A DNA stretch of 47,978 nt from a virus, in the IMG/VR virus record IMGVR_UViG_3300022602_003915, positions 1 through 47,978 of that record, one strand, 5' to 3'. Below, in pieces: positions 46,500 through 47,978 of this stretch. Made by a program: the position numbers and the translations under genes. Positions within the stretch are counted from its first letter, which is position 1. Every line of letters starts with the position of its first letter. The notes beneath the pieces were generated by a model. The model was not told the DNA's origin. It made no database searches and saw only the letters and a program-made list of their open reading frames with translations.

Positions 46500-47851
46500 T
46501 TTGCTAATTTAGCAATAATACTATGAGCTTCAGCTAATTTACGGGCACGACGATCTTCGCGCATTTCGCGACCAGTTGTACCTGCACCTGCTGCTGCATC
46601 ACTAGCACCAAACTCATCCATATCTGTTATATCTGGATTCATATCATCTGGAGCAGATAATTCCATTCCTGGTTCTACTGGCTTAGATGTATTCATACCC
46701 ATTGGAGTTTCTGCTGTTGCTTCACCGGCTAATACTGCTACAGCATTACTGATAGCTTCACGCTGTGCAGTTAATGTTTCTAATGTTGCAGATAATGCAG
46801 GAGCAACTGATTGTTTAAATGTTTCTGCTTCATGCGCACCAAAATCTGCACGAATAGCATCTGCCAATTCAATCATGGCCTTGGTTTGATATTGACCAAC
46901 ACGCTGCATCCATGATGTGAAATCTTTTACAATATCACCAGCAGCAGTAATGGCCTTAGCTTTACCTTCTTCATCCTCGCTTAATAAGAAAATAACGCTT
47001 TCATTAACAAACTTAACATTATGTCTATGGGTTTCAAGACTTTCCCGAGGAATATTCTTCCACATAGCAGCAGCGGCGATTCTCTTACCCTTCTCGCCAC
47101 CGCCAGCAGCCTTAGCTACTTTTTCAAAACCTTTTCCTTTCTTACCAATATCTTTGCCGGCCTTGGCTTTCTTAACAACGGCTGATTTTTTGGCTTTGCT
47201 TAACCCTGCGCTAGGAGCAGATTCCATTGTGGAGTGTACTGGGCAATGTGATTTACCGTCGGTCTTGCAGCAGCACTTGCCACCTTTTTTACCTTCTTCT
47301 ACTTTATCACATTCGCATTTGCTTTCCCACATGCCGCATTCTGTGCATTTAGCTTCGGCTACTTTCTTAATCTTCTTAGCATCTTTAGCAGCCTTCTTCA
47401 TAGGCTCAGTCTTATTGCCATCTTTGTCTAGATCTAAAAAGTCTGGCTTTGCACCTTCCTTAACTTTGGCATCTTTAGCAGCTTTCTTCATAGGTTCAGT
47501 CTTATTGCCATCTTTGTCTAAATCTAAAAAGTCTGGTTTAGACTTTTTGGCTTCGGTTAACGTGTCGATCTTGTCACGTAAAAATTTCATTTGTTCACCT
47601 AACATCTCTTTAATCCTTGTGTTGAGCAACTCTAACATTGCTTTATTTTTCTGGTAAGTCTCGTTGGTCAACAGATCATTGATCTTAGCTGAACCTTCTT
47701 GTTGGAAAATCTTAGTACGCAATTTATTACGAAAATCTTCTAACTGTTCTCTATTATATTTATCGAGAACTAGGTTAACTCCAAATTGCTTTTCGATGTT
47801 TTCTGCTAATTTAGAACTGGTAATTTTAGTGTTAAAATCTGTTGTTTTCAT
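46496..47851 (-). CDS. putative prohead core / scaffold-like protein with EF-hand-like repeats
   Basis: 451 residues. N-terminal helices (about 1-100), then a tandem 30-residue repeat carrying KPDFLDLDKDGNKTEPMKKA (about 107-166) whose D-x-D-x-D-G loop resembles a calcium site, a Cys-rich zinc-like patch (CTECGMWESKCEC, CCC...CPVH), a very basic region, and a helical C-terminus. I recall similar proteins among T4-like phages of cyanobacteria and SAR11, near head genes. Late-like octamer CATAAATA at 47878-47885. Confidence 0.6.
   Translation of the reverse strand: MKTTDFNTKITSSKLAENIEKQFGVNLVLDKYNREQLEDFRNKLRTKIFQQEGSAKINDLLTNETYQKNKAMLELLNTRIKEMLGEQMKFLRDKIDTLTEAKKSKPDFLDLDKDGNKTEPMKKAAKDAKVKEGAKPDFLDLDKDGNKTEPMKKAAKDAKKIKKVAEAKCTECGMWESKCECDKVEEGKKGGKCCCKTDGKSHCPVHSTMESAPSAGLSKAKKSAVVKKAKAGKDIGKKGKGFEKVAKAAGGGEKGKRIAAAAMWKNIPRESLETHRHNVKFVNESVIFLLSEDEEGKAKAITAAGDIVKDFTSWMQRVGQYQTKAMIELADAIRADFGAHEAETFKQSVAPALSATLETLTAQREAISNAVAVLAGEATAETPMGMNTSKPVEPGMELSAPDDMNPDITDMDEFGASDAAAGAGTTGREMREDRRARKLAEAHSIIAKLAK
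47351..47540. repeat. 90-bp tandem repeat (two copies)
   Basis: Two near-identical 90-base units (for example gtctgg at 47441 and 47531) encode the two K-P-D-F-L-D-L-D-K-D-G repeats of the scaffold-like protein. Confidence 0.8.
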
Positions 47852-47877
47852 AAGAATTCCAAAAAGTATATTAAAGT

Positions 47878-47885
47878 TATTTATG
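47878..47885 (-). promoter_or_regulatory. late-promoter-like octamer (CATAAATA)
   Basis: One mismatch to TATAAATA, 26 bases before the scaffold-like start and overlapping the stop of the next upstream gene. Confidence 0.45.
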
Positions 47886-47978
47886 CAATTTTAGTAAGTT
47901 TTTCAAATCGTCGAACAATATCCTGTTTATAACTAGTTTTTTTACTTCTAGAAAATTCAAATTTTGAATGTAATATAT
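47881..47978 (-). CDS. C-terminal end of an unknown gene (partial)
   Basis: Only about 32 residues are inside the window, ending SYKQDIVRRFEKLTKIA and a TAA at 47881-47883. The frame is open to the edge and lies in the same direction as the head genes, so it is probably another head or portal-region protein. Too little is seen to name it. Confidence 0.5.
   Translation of the reverse strand, partial: ILHSKFEFSRSKKTSYKQDIVRRFEKLTKIA

Noticed and set aside
1-47978. Bacterial chromosome rather than phage, because of dnaK, clpX, porin and curli genes
   Set aside because: Tail fibre, PAAR/M15 spike, head-scaffold-like genes, homing endonucleases, T4 late octamers and tight ATGA overlaps across the whole window show one phage genome.
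1-47978. CRISPR arrays, insertion sequences, tRNA genes or attachment sites
   Set aside because: None seen: no spaced direct repeats, no transposase, no cloverleaf with a CCA end, and no integrase.

Overview
This window looks like part of the genome of a large lytic T4-like myophage infecting a Gram-negative, probably betaproteobacterial, host. The phage evidence is class Ia ribonucleotide reductase with glutaredoxin, a Mtd-type tail fibre, a PAAR/M15 tail spike, a head-scaffold-like protein, HNH and GIY-YIG homing endonucleases, very tight gene packing, and many copies of the T4 late-promoter octamer TATAAATA just upstream of genes. The host inference rests mainly on a Burkholderiales-style porin (29235-30518) and an LpxH-like/GT4 gene pair; it is inference only. 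The DNA is AT-rich and most genes lie on the minus strand.

Layout. 1-4200 (+ strand mostly): end of a methyltransferase-like gene, a GDPD-like protein, glycosyltransferases, two paralogous small membrane proteins split by an HNH endonuclease. 4189-9807 (-): a CHASE2-adenylate cyclase, a possible capsid-cargo protein, and an LpxH-like phosphatase / RimK ligase / glycosyltransferase operon. 9934-15712 (-): lipase and a six-gene curli-type operon (csgF, csgG, two curlin-repeat proteins, a FecR-domain protein, a TorF-like outer-membrane protein). 15783-21096 (-): DUF3307 membrane protein, a PD-(D/E)XK-like protein with a possible capsid-targeting N-terminus, a ferredoxin-dependent bilin reductase overlapping a heme oxygenase, ClpS, Hsp20 and DnaK. 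21188-29117 (-): small early-type genes including Smr, a family of four small proteins ending in LRWA-like motifs, phosphoesterase, DEDD exonuclease, ribosomal protein bS21 and ClpX. 29235-33789 (-): porin, secreted proteins and a circularly permuted tmRNA gene. 34042-43701 (-): tail spike, structural proteins, glutaredoxin, NrdB, NrdA, tail fibre. 43822-47978: two homing endonucleases with a shared structured leader around a PD-(D/E)XK nuclease, then head genes.

How it fits together. Three host-takeover modules stand out. (i) Proteostasis: a phage tmRNA whose tag ends VAA, ClpX with an intact ClpP-binding IGF loop, ClpS, Hsp20 and DnaK; the two chaperone genes share a leader that could fold over the ribosome-binding site like an RNA thermometer. 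(ii) Envelope: a curli secretion system with its own amyloid-like subunits, two outer-membrane beta-barrel proteins, lipase, and several membrane proteins. (iii) Signalling and pigment: a membrane adenylate cyclase and a heme-to-bilin pathway. Two promoter classes are readable: near-perfect sigma70 promoters (TTGACA, 17 bp, TATAAT) and T4-type late promoters; dnaK, hsp20, the tmRNA and the porin appear to carry both. No tRNA genes, CRISPR arrays or insertion sequences were seen. All functions are read from sequence by eye; no database search was run.
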